NCBI RefSeq assembly: GCF_018882095.1
Contig: NZ_JACVPD010000001.1
Location: 620,001-684,000 of the forward strand
Direction: 5' to 3'
Source: Polynucleobacter sp. CS-Odin-A6
GTDB taxonomy: Bacteria > Pseudomonadota > Gammaproteobacteria > Burkholderiales > Burkholderiaceae
DNA: 64,000 nt
Shown: positions 37,315 through 48,559 of the stretch, piece after piece
Layout of the letters: each line of letters starts with the position of its first letter
How positions within the stretch are numbered: position 1 is the stretch's first letter
The notes under the pieces: generated by a model
Databases searched by the model: none
Told to the model about the DNA's origin: nothing
What the model saw: the letters and a program-made list of their open reading frames with translations, nothing else
Program-made: the position numbers and the translations under genes

Positions 37315-37819
37315 CGATTACTTTCGTTTTTTTGGTTTAGAGCAGCAATTCAGTCTTGATTTGTCGGCATTGGATCAGGCTTACCTAGCGATCCAAAAAG
37401 AAGTTCATCCTGACCGTCATGCACGCGGTAGCGATACGGAACAAAGGCTAGCGATGCAGATGGCCACACTGGCCAATACCGCTTTGCAAACGCTGAAGAA
37501 TCCCATTCAGCGCGGACTCTATCTCTGCCAGCTTCATGGCGTGGATGCCCGTCTAGAAACCAACACAGCCATGCCAGCTGCTTTTTTGATGAAGCAAATG
37601 GAATGGCGTGAAAGTCTTGAGGAGCGGGAAGAAGATTTGGGTGCGCTTGAGGCATTGGCCGAAGAGGTTGATCAATCTAAGCGCGATATCCTGACAGAAA
37701 TTACTCAGGCTATAGATGGCGGCAAGAACTACACCCGTGCCGCAGAGTTACTTCGAGGTCTGCTTTTTATAGATAAGTTTGCGCTTGAGATAGATGATGC
37801 CATCTCAGCCTTGGTATAG
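37280..37819 (+). CDS. hscB: J-domain co-chaperone HscB
   Basis: 179 residues. J-domain at residues about 12-80 with the HPD motif in [12 protein letters not shown], then a C-terminal three-helix domain that binds IscU ([16 protein letters not shown]). The ATG at 37280 gives a 35-base overlap with iscA; GTG codons slightly downstream are possible starts. It delivers IscU to HscA. Two bases short of twenty separate it from hscA. Confidence 0.95.
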   Translation: MNVVVANLSASDDYFRFFGLEQQFSLDLSALDQAYLAIQKEVHPDRHARGSDTEQRLAMQMATLANTALQTLKNPIQRGLYLCQLHGVDARLETNTAMPAAFLMKQMEWRESLEEREEDLGALEALAEEVDQSKRDILTEITQAIDGGKNYTRAAELLRGLLFIDKFALEIDDAISALV

Positions 37820-37837
37820 CTTTACACTCGAGTCCCT

Positions 37838-39703
37838 ATGGCCCTATTACAAATTTCTGAACCTGGCAAATCGCTTGCTCCTCATCAACGCAGGATTGCT
37901 GTCGGTATCGATTTAGGCACCACCAATTCTTTAGTAGCGATTGTGCGAGATGCTCTGCCAAAGGTACTTGCAGACTCTGAGGGGCGCGAATTATTGCCCT
38001 CCGTCGTGCGTTATCTACCGAATGGTAGAACTCAAGCTGGCTTTGAAGCCCTTGAAAGCATCGTGTCTGACCCAAAGAATACGATTGTCTCCGTAAAGCG
38101 TTTCATGGGGCGCGGCATTGTTGATGTCGAGCATATTGAAAACACGCCTTATGATTTTGTTGATGAGCCTGGTATGTTGAAGCTCAGAACTGTGGCAGGC
38201 GATAAGAGCCCTATCGAGGTCTCCGCAGAAATCTTAGCCCGCTTACGTCAGCTTGCAGAAGATTCAGTAAATGACGATATTGTTGGTGCAGTGATTACGG
38301 TGCCTGCGTATTTTGATGATGCTCAACGTCAAGCGACTAAAGATGCTGCTAAGTTGGCCGGCATTGAAGTATTGCGTTTGCTCAATGAGCCTACCGCTGC
38401 TGCGATTGCCTATGGCTTAGATAATGCCTCTGAAGGTATCTACGCTGTTTATGACTTAGGTGGCGGCACCTTTGACATCTCTATCCTGCGGATGAGTAGA
38501 GGCGTATTTGAAGTTCTCTCTACCGGTGGTGATTCTGCCTTGGGTGGTGATGACTTTGATCATCGTCTCTATTGCTGGGTGCTTGAGCAGGCCAAGTTAT
38601 CTCCTTTATCTGTCCAAGATCATCAGAAGCTACTGCGCGCCTGCAAGCACGCAAAAGAGTTGCTCAGCCATAATCCATTAGCAACCGTTCACGAAACCCT
38701 CGCTGACGGTACGGTGGTCAATGTCGGAGTTAGTCAAGCGCAATTCTTTGAGATTACTCAGCATTTGATTAATAAAACACTGGTAGCGGTGAAGAAAGCT
38801 TTGCGCGATGCTGGTCTCAAGGCAGAGGATATTAAAGGCGTTGTGATGGTGGGCGGATCAACCCGTATGCCGCTTGTACAACGTGCAGTGGGAGAACTAT
38901 TTGGCACTCAGCCTTTAAATAATCTCAATCCAGATCAGGTGGTGGCATTGGGTGCCGCCATGCAGGCGGACTTACTTGCCGGCAATCAAAGCAAGGATGA
39001 TGAGTGGCTGTTACTGGATGTCATTCCACTGTCCCTTGGTATTGAAATGATGGGTGGTTTAGTTGAAAAAATTATTCCTCGCAATACACCTATTCCGGTA
39101 GCGCGTGCCCAAGACTTCACGACCTTTAAGGATGGTCAAACAGCATTAGCCATTCAGGTGGTGCAGGGTGAACGTGAATTAGCTCAGGACTGTCGCTCAT
39201 TGGGTAAGTTTGAATTACGCGGTATACCTCCAATGGCTGCTGGAGCGGCTCGCATTCGGGTCACTTTCCAGGTGGATGCAGATGGCTTACTTTCAGTTAG
39301 TGCGATGGAGCAGGGCTCTGGAGTGCAAGCCTCGATAGATATTAAGCCCTCTTATGGTTTGACTGATTCTGAGATCGCTCGCATGTTGAAAGATGGTTTT
39401 GCCTCTGCCAAGATCGATATGGTGGCTCGCTCCTTGCGTGAAGAGCAGGTGAATGCACAGCGCTTATTGGATGCCGTTCAAACCGCATTAGATAGTGATC
39501 GTGACCTACTGACTGCTGATCAGCAAGTATTGGTTGATCAAGAGATGGCCACTTTAAAAAATATCCTCAAACAAGAAACGGATAGCGCTGTTTTAAGAAA
39601 GGCAGTAGATCATGCCGCCAAGGCGACGGATGATTTTGCTCAAATGCGGATGAATGCGAGTATCAAGAAGGCATTGGCTGGTAAGAATGTTGCTGAAATT
39701 TAA
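37838..39703 (+). CDS. hscA: Hsp70-type chaperone HscA
   Basis: 621 residues. Hsp70 ATPase motifs [27 protein letters not shown] and [11 protein letters not shown], then the beta-sandwich and lid. Compared with DnaK it lacks the acidic C-terminal tail and starts with the short N-terminal extension usual for HscA. It drives cluster release from IscU with HscB. Confidence 0.96.
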   Translation: MALLQISEPGKSLAPHQRRIAVGIDLGTTNSLVAIVRDALPKVLADSEGRELLPSVVRYLPNGRTQAGFEALESIVSDPKNTIVSVKRFMGRGIVDVEHIENTPYDFVDEPGMLKLRTVAGDKSPIEVSAEILARLRQLAEDSVNDDIVGAVITVPAYFDDAQRQATKDAAKLAGIEVLRLLNEPTAAAIAYGLDNASEGIYAVYDLGGGTFDISILRMSRGVFEVLSTGGDSALGGDDFDHRLYCWVLEQAKLSPLSVQDHQKLLRACKHAKELLSHNPLATVHETLADGTVVNVGVSQAQFFEITQHLINKTLVAVKKALRDAGLKAEDIKGVVMVGGSTRMPLVQRAVGELFGTQPLNNLNPDQVVALGAAMQADLLAGNQSKDDEWLLLDVIPLSLGIEMMGGLVEKIIPRNTPIPVARAQDFTTFKDGQTALAIQVVQGERELAQDCRSLGKFELRGIPPMAAGAARIRVTFQVDADGLLSVSAMEQGSGVQASIDIKPSYGLTDSEIARMLKDGFASAKIDMVARSLREEQVNAQRLLDAVQTALDSDRDLLTADQQVLVDQEMATLKNILKQETDSAVLRKAVDHAAKATDDFAQMRMNASIKKALAGKNVAEI

Positions 39704-39721
39704 GAAAAGAAAATTACCAAA

Positions 39722-40060
39722 ATGACTCAGATTGTTATCCTTCCTCATAGTGAATACTGCCCTGAAGGCGCAGTAGTTGAAGTCAGCCCTGGAACTTCTA
39801 TTTGTGAAGCGTTATTGGAAAACAATATCCCTATCGAACATGCTTGCGATATGGTGTGTGCTTGCACTACCTGTCACGTCATTGTTAAAGAGGGATATCA
39901 AAGTCTTAATACTCCCGATGAGAATGAAGAGGACTTGCTAGATCGCGCTTGGGGGCTAAATCCTCAGTCACGCCTATCTTGCCAGGCGATTGTTTCCCGT
40001 GAAGACTTAGTGATTGAGATCCCGAAATACACAATCAATCATGCCAAAGAAAATCACTAA
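39722..40060 (+). CDS. fdx: ISC-type [2Fe-2S] ferredoxin
   Basis: 112 residues. Cluster ligands in HACDMVCACTTCHV (C-x5-C-x2-C) and LSCQAIV. This is the adrenodoxin-like ferredoxin that gives electrons for cluster assembly on IscU. It closes the recognisable isc set; I found no iscX after it. Confidence 0.96.
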   Translation: MTQIVILPHSEYCPEGAVVEVSPGTSICEALLENNIPIEHACDMVCACTTCHVIVKEGYQSLNTPDENEEDLLDRAWGLNPQSRLSCQAIVSREDLVIEIPKYTINHAKENH

Positions 40061-40109
40061 TTTGTAACTCGGCATTACATTCCAGAAATACAAGAGGATC
40101 AACGAGCAG

Positions 40110-41225
40110 ATGAATAATCAATATAAAGCGTGGTACTGTATTGGTTTTATAGCTCTATTAAGTGCCTGCTCGAACAATAGCGACCCCTATCAAAATACGG
40201 CCTATCCTCAACCCTATACACAAAGTGGCGCTTATAACAATTCTCCGCAATTGATTTCATCGGAGCAATTACAGTCATTGGTTTCTCCAATAGCACTGTA
40301 TCCAGATTCCTTGTTATCCCTCATGTTGCTGGCTTCCACTTACCCTCTAGAGGTAGCAGAGGCATATAACTGGCGGAATGTTAATGCCAGCCTCAGTGGA
40401 ACTGCATTGCAGAATGCCTTAAATGCACAGTCATGGAACGATAGCGTGAAGTCACTCATTTCGTTCCCGCAAGCATTCAATATGATGGGTAGTAAATTGC
40501 AGTGGACCCAAAATCTTGGTAATGCGTATAAATTACAACCAGCAGACACCATGAAAGCGGTTCAGGTTTTACGCAAGCGTGCGATTCAAGCCGGTACCCT
40601 CAAGTCAAATCAGCAAATCACTGTGAGTACTGATGCCAGTTCAAATATATTAATTAGCCCCGCCAATACTCAAGTGGTCTATGTTCCAAGCTATAACCCT
40701 ACTGTTGTTTACGGTTCATGGCCATATCCGGAGTACCCACCTTATCCTGCATACAATCCAGCATGGGGGATGATGTCGTTTGGTCTTGGGATGGCTGTAG
40801 GTGGTGCATTTTGGTCTACGCCGAGTTGGTCTGATGGCACGATTAACGTGAACAACACTAATTCTCCCGAAAGATCTAATAGAGGATTAATTGGCCCAAG
40901 TAGCATTCAGAATCAACAGCGTCTTCTGAGTGATTGGAAAAATAATGCAACCCCGCAAGATCGACAGGCGGCCAAGACGGCAGGGCAGAGAGCCGATAAT
41001 GACTTTCAGAAGAATGCCACTCCGCAAGAGCGTGCTCAAGCAGATCGCCTAAACCAAGAAGCACGCAACGATTATCAGCAAGACCGCTCCAATCCGAATG
41101 CCTATCGTGAGGCAGCTCAAGAAAATGCAATGCGAGAGCAGACGCGTTATGACCGAATAAATGATGATCGATTTAGTGGGCGTGGCGGTTTTGGTGCTGG
41201 TCGTATGGGTGGATTTAGACGCTAA
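40110..41225 (+). CDS. DUF3300 family lipoprotein
   Basis: 371 residues. The signal peptide ends in a lipobox, FIALLSACSNN, so a lipid-anchored envelope protein with Cys near residue 20. Residues about 45-210 are the DUF3300 domain: LVSPIALYPDSLLSLMLLAS, YPLEVAEAYNWR, VLRKRAIQAGTL and VYVPSYNPTVVYG. The rest is Asn/Gln/Arg-rich and ends in Gly/Arg repeats (GRGGFGAGRMGGF). Function unknown. It follows fdx by 49 bases but has its own ribosome site (AGAGGATC) and may have its own promoter. Confidence 0.85.
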   Translation: MNNQYKAWYCIGFIALLSACSNNSDPYQNTAYPQPYTQSGAYNNSPQLISSEQLQSLVSPIALYPDSLLSLMLLASTYPLEVAEAYNWRNVNASLSGTALQNALNAQSWNDSVKSLISFPQAFNMMGSKLQWTQNLGNAYKLQPADTMKAVQVLRKRAIQAGTLKSNQQITVSTDASSNILISPANTQVVYVPSYNPTVVYGSWPYPEYPPYPAYNPAWGMMSFGLGMAVGGAFWSTPSWSDGTINVNNTNSPERSNRGLIGPSSIQNQQRLLSDWKNNATPQDRQAAKTAGQRADNDFQKNATPQERAQADRLNQEARNDYQQDRSNPNAYREAAQENAMREQTRYDRINDDRFSGRGGFGAGRMGGFRR

Positions 41226-41237
41226 TCTATAGATAAA

Positions 41238-41612
41238 ATGACTATGAAATTATTTCGCACAACTCTATTTACTATCAGCACAACACTGTTGCTGCAGACA
41301 AACGCCTTCCCGCAAACTAACTTACCCAAGAATGATGCGTCCACTGCTGCATTAATTGAGTTATGTAAAAACCTCAATGATATTGATGGTCAAAACTTTT
41401 GTTTTGGTTTTGGGGAAGGTGTTTATCAGGCCTACTTGGCCAACCGAAGTCCAAAGCTAAAACAAAGTGTTTGTTTCTCCTCGGAGGCTGGCACAAGGGA
41501 GGTGATTCTCCAGGAGTTTCTAGTTTGGAATCAAAAGAGCCCCCAATTTAATCAGGAGCGTGCAGCGAAAACTCTTATCCGATTCTTTGAGGAAAAGTAT
41601 CCCTGCAAGTAG
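41238..41612 (+). CDS. Secreted Rap1a/Tai-like small protein
   Basis: 124 residues (ATG 41238, or 41244). A signal peptide (LFRTTLFTISTTLLLQTNAFPQ, in part) is followed by a mature part with four Cys: ELCKNL, GQNFCFGFGEGVYQAY, SVCFSS and a terminal YPCK. The pattern with FCFGFGEGVY and C-terminal YPC matches the Rap1a/Tai immunity-protein-like family by eye. Known members protect against type VI peptidoglycan amidase effectors; no effector or T6SS gene is nearby, so the role here is open. Follows the DUF3300 gene by 12 bases. Confidence 0.6.
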   Translation: MTMKLFRTTLFTISTTLLLQTNAFPQTNLPKNDASTAALIELCKNLNDIDGQNFCFGFGEGVYQAYLANRSPKLKQSVCFSSEAGTREVILQEFLVWNQKSPQFNQERAAKTLIRFFEEKYPCK

Positions 41613-41758
41613 GTCAAGCCGGGCTTAGTGAATGTAATGCACCAATTTAAAGCATGCTGCACATCAACAATGCAATCTTTAATTGGAAAGAATTTCTAAA
41701 GGAATACGATGAACTTGCTGTTCATTTTTTTAGGTAGTGCCTCCATAGTCTTATTTTC

Positions 41759-41783
41759 AGCCACCCTACGGGGTGGCTTTTTT
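41759..41783 (+). terminator. Rho-independent terminator
   Basis: AGCCACCC (41759-41766), loop TACG, GGGTGGCT (41771-41778), then six T. The stem is perfect with 8 pairs. It ends the rightward fdx/DUF3300/Rap1a-like unit and overlaps the last codons of the convergent LacI gene. Confidence 0.85.
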
Positions 41784-42827
41784 CTGTGATTTCTTTATGT
41801 ATTTTCCAGCCGCAGAGCTTGACCCACGGATAACTAAATTGACAGCAGTGTTAATCTTTCTAGGCAAGCTCTCCACCCCATTGATTTGTGAAATTAAATG
41901 ATTAGCAGCTTGAGCCCACATGCCAATTGCATCAATATGAATTGTTGTTAAGCTTGGTATTAAGTGCCTTGATATTTCTAGATCGTCAAAGCCGATGATT
42001 GAAAGTTCTTTCGGAATTTTGATGCCTTGGCTTTGCGCTTCTAACATTGCTCCCAGAGCTAATACATCCTGCCCGCAAATAATGGCTGTTATTTTAGGAT
42101 TGGACAAAAGTAGCTTTTTCAAACCTAGTCTAGCCTCCTGAAGGTCATAGTTGCACTCCACAATGACTTCAGGTTTAAGGTTAATTTTTTTCTGAGCTAA
42201 TAATTCGAGGGCTCCTTGAACTCTGTCATTGGCGCGGTCATTATTGGCTGTGATGCCGGTCAGGATCCCAAAATGTTGATGTCCTATGCCAAGAAGATGT
42301 TCAACACCGAGTTTAATTGCCTCTCTATTATCAAATCCTGATGCAAAGCCATTTAGAGGAGTTGAGAGTGTGCCAACGTGGATATAGGGAATACTCCTAG
42401 TCTTTAGTAGTTTCAGGGCGTCCTTTTCCTGACTACTGCCAAAAAGTGCCACTCCTTCTACCCCCCTTGAGAGTAGGTTATTAATTTGGGTTGATTCAAT
42501 AACGGGATCATAGTTGGTGCTGGCAACTAGAAGTTGATACCCGGCTTGATTTAACTGTTTTTGAAATTCTGCAAGGCCCTGGGCAAAAATAGCATTATCT
42601 AGAGTTGGAACAATCGCTCCAATCGTCCCTGAGCGCTTGAGCATAAGTGAGCGCGCTCCGGCATTGGGGATATAACCTAATTTTTTAATAACATTATTAA
42701 TCTTTTCCCTAAGTGCAGTGCTGACTGTCTCAGGCCGATTTAAAGCTCGAGATACGGTTGCAATCGACACTTTTGCTGCGGATGCAACATGATCGATAGT
42801 GACCGTGCCGGTAGTTTTTCTTATCAT
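41766..42827 (-). CDS. LacI-family repressor
   Basis: 353 residues. N-terminal LacI helix-turn-helix VTIDHVASAAKVSIATVSRALN with hinge GYIPNAGARSLM, then a periplasmic-binding-type sensor domain from about residue 70 (GAIVPTLDNAIFAQGL, IIGFDDLEISRHL). Close to GntR/gluconate-type LacI members. It is divergent from the ABC transporter genes, and 14-base LacI-type palindromes stand before both the transporter (42895) and the HisD-like gene (46432). So it likely represses both units and responds to a substrate or intermediate of the pathway; that ligand is unknown. Confidence 0.9.
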   Translation of the reverse strand: MIRKTTGTVTIDHVASAAKVSIATVSRALNRPETVSTALREKINNVIKKLGYIPNAGARSLMLKRSGTIGAIVPTLDNAIFAQGLAEFQKQLNQAGYQLLVASTNYDPVIESTQINNLLSRGVEGVALFGSSQEKDALKLLKTRSIPYIHVGTLSTPLNGFASGFDNREAIKLGVEHLLGIGHQHFGILTGITANNDRANDRVQGALELLAQKKINLKPEVIVECNYDLQEARLGLKKLLLSNPKITAIICGQDVLALGAMLEAQSQGIKIPKELSIIGFDDLEISRHLIPSLTTIHIDAIGMWAQAANHLISQINGVESLPRKINTAVNLVIRGSSSAAGKYIKKSQKKATP

Positions 42828-42894
42828 CAGTTGGGGTAATTACTAATCCGATGTCGTGGACAGAATTTATATTACTGGTAAATTAAAGATATTA

Positions 42895-42908
42895 TGAAAG
42901 CGCTTACA
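42895..42908. promoter_or_regulatory. LacI-family operator before the ABC transporter operon
   Basis: TGAAAGCGCTTACA, which differs by one base from the perfect palindrome TGTAAGCGCTTACA at 46432. The central AGCGCT is the typical LacI/GntR-type core. It lies 68 bases from the repressor start and about 42 bases before the likely permease start, so it can control both directions. Confidence 0.75.
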
Positions 42909-42936
42909 TTTTCTATCATTCTATAGGGAATTACAA

Positions 42937-43698
42937 ATTTTTAGCAGACTTTTCTCTTTCGTTTTATTTTTTGCCATACTGCTTTTTTCTTGGTTTGCAT
43001 TGACTGAGTGGAGCGGTGCAATATCAAGCGCAAGATTTCCCACCCCTACTGAAACTTGGAGTTCATTCAAAATCATTGCATTGCAAGGCTACGGAAATGG
43101 CAAGTTATATCAGCATGTCTTGCAAAGTATGGCGCTGGTAACAACTGGATTTTTAGTTTCATCTTCAATGGGTATTTTGGTGGGAATCTTGATGGGGGCT
43201 AATAAAAAAATTGAAGCTTTCATAAACCCCATTTTTCTAACCTTAAGACCGATACCACCTTTGGCATGGATACCATTGGCAATTGTATGGCTAGGGCTTG
43301 GTAATTCAGCCAAGGTCATGGTGATCTATGTGGCTGCATTTGTTCCGGCTGTCATCAATAGCTTCACAGGAGTTAGGTCTATAGAGGCACCTCAACGCGA
43401 AGCAGCCGCCATGCTGGGGATCAGGCCCTTTGCTTATTACCGGGAAGTGCTTATTCCCGCTGCTTTGCCACTCATCTTTACGGGGCTAAGATTATCGTTA
43501 CAGGCCTCATGGACCACCTTAGTTGCAGCAGAACTTGTTGGAGCAACACTAGGTTTGGGGTCCATCTTGAATCAAGCAGCACAAGATATTAATCCCGCAA
43601 TGATCCTAGTAGGCATGATTAGCGTGGCAATTTCTGGTTGGCTCATGACGCAGATTTTGGCAAAAGCCGAACGATTTTTAATGCCATGGAGAGCATGA
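42937..43698 (+). CDS. NitT/TauT-type ABC transporter permease (first)
   Basis: 253 residues if read from the unusual ATT at 42937, with a GGGA ribosome-like site at 42926-42929. The next recognised start, TTG at 43000, would remove the first membrane helix (FVLFFAILLFSWF), which is open in frame and expected in this family, so the longer form is preferred. The EAA loop is EAAAMLGIRPFAYYREVLIP and the family tail SWTTLVAAELVGA is present. It forms the inner-membrane channel with the second permease for import of an organic anion, here probably a sulfonate. Confidence 0.8.
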   Translation: MFSRLFSFVLFFAILLFSWFALTEWSGAISSARFPTPTETWSSFKIIALQGYGNGKLYQHVLQSMALVTTGFLVSSSMGILVGILMGANKKIEAFINPIFLTLRPIPPLAWIPLAIVWLGLGNSAKVMVIYVAAFVPAVINSFTGVRSIEAPQREAAAMLGIRPFAYYREVLIPAALPLIFTGLRLSLQASWTTLVAAELVGATLGLGSILNQAAQDINPAMILVGMISVAISGWLMTQILAKAERFLMPWRA

Positions 43699-44483
43699 TG
43701 CTTGATCGTAATCGCTTAAACCAGGGCGAATATATATTGTGGACTGGGTTGGGTATTGCTAGCTTTATTGGCTGTTGGTATCTCTCCGTTCTAGCAGGTT
43801 TGGTGCCCAGACAATTTCTACCGCCACCTCATGAGGTTCTTATTAAATTTATCCATTTAATGCAAGAGCCTTTTTCAGGACATACCTTAGTAGCGCATAT
43901 TGCCTCGAGCTTTCAGCGCTTTTTCTATGGCTTTATTTTGGCGGTTGCGATTGGCATCCCTCTCGGTTTATTGATGGCTCTATCGAGATTTGCAAATCAG
44001 ATCATTACCCCATTTTTTGAAAGTATTCGTTTTGTAGCGCCGATTGCTTGGGTTCCATTTGCGGCACTTTGGTTTGGTACAGGGATTGGTGGACCTATCC
44101 TCGTGATTTTTATGGGCGCATTTCCGCCAGTATTAATTAATACCTATCGTGGTGCTATCCATGTGGATAAAAAATATCTTGAGGCTGCAAGAGTGCTAGG
44201 AGCGGGTAAATTTCGTTTGATGACTGAGGTCTTATTTCCCGCGGCTATTCCATCAATCATTGCTGGGCTCAGAATCTCTGCAGGTTTAGGCTGGCAATCT
44301 TTAGTGGGCGCCGAATTAATTGTGGCATCTAGTGGTGTCGGTTACCTGATGGTTAAAGGTCAGGCAAGTATCCAGACGGATATTGTGATGAGCGGGATGA
44401 TCGCAATCGGACTCATTGGTTTATTAATTGATGTGCTTTTAAGGCAGGCTGAAAAGTTTGCTGTTCACTATAAAGAAATTTGA
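43695..44483 (+). CDS. NitT/TauT-type ABC transporter permease (second)
   Basis: 262 residues from the ATG at 43695, which overlaps the stop of the first permease (ATGA); ATG 43698 with GGAGAG just upstream is equally good. A longer reading to 43638 lies inside the first gene and adds no family sequence. EAA loop: EAARVLGAGKFRLMTEVLFPAAIPSI; tail GLGWQSLVGAELIVA. It pairs with the first permease as a heterodimeric channel. Confidence 0.88.
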   Translation: MMLDRNRLNQGEYILWTGLGIASFIGCWYLSVLAGLVPRQFLPPPHEVLIKFIHLMQEPFSGHTLVAHIASSFQRFFYGFILAVAIGIPLGLLMALSRFANQIITPFFESIRFVAPIAWVPFAALWFGTGIGGPILVIFMGAFPPVLINTYRGAIHVDKKYLEAARVLGAGKFRLMTEVLFPAAIPSIIAGLRISAGLGWQSLVGAELIVASSGVGYLMVKGQASIQTDIVMSGMIAIGLIGLLIDVLLRQAEKFAVHYKEI

Positions 44484-44486
44484 GTT

Positions 44487-45284
44487 ATGGCAGATATCGT
44501 TTTTGACTCCGTAGAGCGAAGCTTCAAGCAAGGCGGCAAAGAATTTTTGGCAGTAGGTGGTATTGATTTGACGATTAAGGACGGGGAGTTCGTAGCAATT
44601 GTGGGACCATCTGGCTGTGGCAAAACAACTTGTATGCGCATGGTTGCTGGCCTGGAAATGCCCAGCAAAGGTCGTGTCTTAGTTGGCGGCAAGGAAGTCA
44701 AAGGTCCCGGTCCAGACCGCGCAGTCGTATTTCAGCAATTTGCTTTATTTCCCTGGAAAACAGTTCATGACAATATTGCATTCGGCCTGAAATCAATGAG
44801 CATGAATGTCGAAGAAAAATTAGATAAGATCACTAGACTCATTTCTTTAATGGGCTTAGAGGGTTATGAAAAGGCCTACCCTCATCAACTATCTGGCGGT
44901 ATGCAGCAACGCGTTGCAATTGCGCGTGCTTATGTTTTGGAGCCGGAAGTACTGTTGATGGATGAACCTTTTGGCGCGTTGGATGCTCAAACCAGAGTAG
45001 TGATGCAAGAGGAATTGGTGAGATTGGCTCGAAAAAATCCAAAAACAGTTCTTTTTATTACCCATGCTGTTGAAGAGGCGGTTTATCTAGCAGACCGTGT
45101 TGTGGTGATGTCTAGGCGGCCTGGGTTAATTCGAGACGCGATTGAAATTAAACCGATACGCGAGAAAGAAGGCTGGGATTCTCATTCTCGGATTGAGGAT
45201 GTGATGGATCTCAATTCATTTGTGCAGTTACGTAGTCAGATTTGGAAGTTGTTGCGGGAACAAAACTTGGGTGTTGATCATTAA
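44487..45284 (+). CDS. NitT/TauT-type ABC transporter ATP-binding protein
   Basis: 265 residues. Walker A VGPSGCGKTTCMRMVAGLE, Q-loop VFQQFALFPWKTV, signature LSGGMQQRVAIARA, Walker B VLLMDEPFGALDAQTR and switch His in LFITHAVEEAVYLADRV. The Q-loop FPWKTV and overall form are those of SsuB/TauB/nitrate ATPases. Three bases after the second permease gene. It powers the uptake system from the cytoplasmic side. Confidence 0.93.
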   Translation: MADIVFDSVERSFKQGGKEFLAVGGIDLTIKDGEFVAIVGPSGCGKTTCMRMVAGLEMPSKGRVLVGGKEVKGPGPDRAVVFQQFALFPWKTVHDNIAFGLKSMSMNVEEKLDKITRLISLMGLEGYEKAYPHQLSGGMQQRVAIARAYVLEPEVLLMDEPFGALDAQTRVVMQEELVRLARKNPKTVLFITHAVEEAVYLADRVVVMSRRPGLIRDAIEIKPIREKEGWDSHSRIEDVMDLNSFVQLRSQIWKLLREQNLGVDH

Positions 45285-45316
45285 TTTACTTTTTATAATA
45301 TTTAAAGGAGTTAAAA

Positions 45317-46381
45317 ATGCATTTTAAAAAAATATTAGTCAGTACTTTGGGGGTAGCAGTACTCGCTATAGCAAGTATTGGTAATCTTTATGCGCAAGCA
45401 AAACCTGCACTAACAGAGATTAAAGTGAGCTATCAGCCCGCTTTATATTGGGCACTTCCTTTCTTTGTTGCTACAGAAAAAAACTGGTGGAGTGAGTTGG
45501 GGCTGAAGCCTGAATTTAGTACATTCCCCGCAGGTGTGCCTCAAATCGCTGCATCAGCCTCTAAATCTTGGGATGTAGGCGGCACTGGATCAGTGCCAGC
45601 GGTTCTGGGTTATGTACGATTTGGTATTAAAACAATTGGACTTAGTAATGACGAATCTGCAGGCAATGCCTTGCTTGCGACTCCAAAAGCTGCAGAGGCA
45701 TTTGCTGCAAATCCACAGTCCTTAAAAGGTCAAACTATCGTACTAACCGGAAACTCCACTGGTGACTATGCAGTTCAGTCTTGTCTTAAGAAGTATGGTC
45801 TAGCAAAGACCGATGTTGTTATTAAGAATATGGGTCAAGGGGAAATTATTTCTGCAATGTCATCGGGCAATGCTGACTTTGGTGGCGTATGGGCTCCAAA
45901 CATTTACACACTAGAAGAAAAAGCTGGTGCTAAAGTGATTTGTAGTGGTAAAGATGGCGGGGCATTTGTTCCTGGAGCCCTAATTGTGCGCGGGGATTAT
46001 GCAAAGGAAAATCCACAAAATGTGGCCAAGTTCTTGGCAGTATATTTGCGTGCTTGGAAGTGGATGAATGCTAATAAGCCACAAGCTATAGCAATGATGA
46101 AAAAGTTCTATGAGCAGGGCGGTGTCTCCATCTCCGAAGCTTCAATGAAGAAAGAATTTGATACTCGACCAAATTATGACTTGGCTACCGAGTTGAAGAT
46201 TATGGATAGCTCTAAAGGACCATCTCAGGTTGATGGTTGGTTTAATTCAATTGCTGCGTTTATGCAATCGACTGGAGCTATACAAGCCGTACCACCTGCA
46301 AATGATTACATCACTGATGAATTTATGAAGATGGTAAATGCAGATAAAAAGCTACGTGAATTTGCAAATAACTCTAAGTAA
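45317..46381 (+). CDS. ABC transporter substrate-binding protein, NitT/TauT type
   Basis: 354 residues with a signal peptide cleaved near AQA (residues 25-28). The mature part begins TEIKVSYQPALYWALPFFVATEK, the usual first strand/helix of the SsuA/TauA/ThiY fold, and has GLSNDESAGNALLATP and MGQGEIISAMSSGNADFGGVWAP further on. It is the periplasmic receptor and decides the specificity. By context a C3 sulfonate (DHPS or sulfolactate) is the best guess. A terminator follows directly, so this is the last gene of the transporter operon. Confidence 0.88.
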   Translation: MHFKKILVSTLGVAVLAIASIGNLYAQAKPALTEIKVSYQPALYWALPFFVATEKNWWSELGLKPEFSTFPAGVPQIAASASKSWDVGGTGSVPAVLGYVRFGIKTIGLSNDESAGNALLATPKAAEAFAANPQSLKGQTIVLTGNSTGDYAVQSCLKKYGLAKTDVVIKNMGQGEIISAMSSGNADFGGVWAPNIYTLEEKAGAKVICSGKDGGAFVPGALIVRGDYAKENPQNVAKFLAVYLRAWKWMNANKPQAIAMMKKFYEQGGVSISEASMKKEFDTRPNYDLATELKIMDSSKGPSQVDGWFNSIAAFMQSTGAIQAVPPANDYITDEFMKMVNADKKLREFANNSK

Positions 46382-46400
46382 TTTCTAAAAAACTAAAAAT

Positions 46401-46420
46401 TGGGGGAAACCCCATTTTTT
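46401..46420 (+). terminator. Terminator of the ABC transporter operon
   Basis: TGGGG (46401-46405), tetraloop GAAA, CCCCA (46410-46414), then six T. Twenty bases after the binding-protein stop. It separates the transporter transcript from the dehydrogenase transcript, which has its own operator. Confidence 0.8.
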
Positions 46421-46422
46421 AG

Positions 46423-47778
<1,356 letters not shown>

Positions 47779-47783
47779 ATTAA

Positions 47784-48548
47784 ATGATGAATACACTATT
47801 TGATTTGCGCGGAAGAACTGCTCTCATTACCGGTGGCAGCAGCGGCTTAGGTGAGAGGATTGCCTTAGCTTTAGGTTTAGCTGGCTCTGATATTGTCATC
47901 GCCTCTCGTGGGGAAGAGCATTTAAATGATGCGTTGATTCGTTTAGATCAGCAAGGGGTGAGAGCAACCGTACTCTCGGCGAATCTAAGCAATTTAGAGG
48001 ATGCAAATCAGCTCGCCACTAAAGTGTTGGATAAATTGGGTAAGGTTGATATCCTAGTGAATGCTGCCGGCATTAACTTGAGAGAGTCGTTTGGTGAAAT
48101 ATCGCCTCAAAGTTGGCAGGAGCAATTGAACGTTCACTTGGGCGCCCCTTTTTTTATGACTCAGGCATTAGCTCCTCAAATGAAGGCTCGAAATTGGGGG
48201 AGGATTATCAATATCGCATCTCTACAAAGTTTTCGAGCTTTTGCAAATAGTGCGCCTTATGGTGCTGCAAAGGGTGGGGTGGTTCAGCTCACTAAAGCAA
48301 TTGCACAAGAATGGTCTCGTTATGGCATCACTTGCAATGCCATAGGGCCTGGATTCTTTCCAACCGCACTTACTGCACCAGTTTTTGATGATCCAGAATT
48401 GGTCAAAATGCACGCAGGTAGAACAGCGATTGGGCGTAATGGGGAAATAAAAGATGTTGATGGCCTAGCCATCTTCTTAGCCAGTGATGCATCTGCCTAT
48501 ATCACCGGACAAACCATCATGCTGGATGGTGGATATACCGCACAATAA
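47784..48548 (+). CDS. Short-chain dehydrogenase/reductase (HpsO/HpsP-like role)
   Basis: 254 residues. NAD(P)-binding [16 protein letters not shown] at the N-terminus, NAAGIN, catalytic Ser/Tyr/Lys in INIASLQSF and APYGAAKGG, and the C-terminal [17 protein letters not shown]. Resembles gluconate 5-dehydrogenase-like SDRs. In the DHPS pathway two dehydrogenases interconvert the (S) and (R) forms of DHPS through sulfohydroxyacetone; this gene and the MDR gene that follows are the natural pair. Five bases after the HisD-like gene. Confidence 0.85.
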   Translation: MMNTLFDLRGRTALITGGSSGLGERIALALGLAGSDIVIASRGEEHLNDALIRLDQQGVRATVLSANLSNLEDANQLATKVLDKLGKVDILVNAAGINLRESFGEISPQSWQEQLNVHLGAPFFMTQALAPQMKARNWGRIINIASLQSFRAFANSAPYGAAKGGVVQLTKAIAQEWSRYGITCNAIGPGFFPTALTAPVFDDPELVKMHAGRTAIGRNGEIKDVDGLAIFLASDASAYITGQTIMLDGGYTAQ

Positions 48549-48559
48549 GGATCGAAAAA

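Noticed and set aside
43638..43694. Longer start of the second ABC permease
   Set aside because: The extra residues overlap the first permease and do not look like the family; ATG 43695 is stop-coupled.
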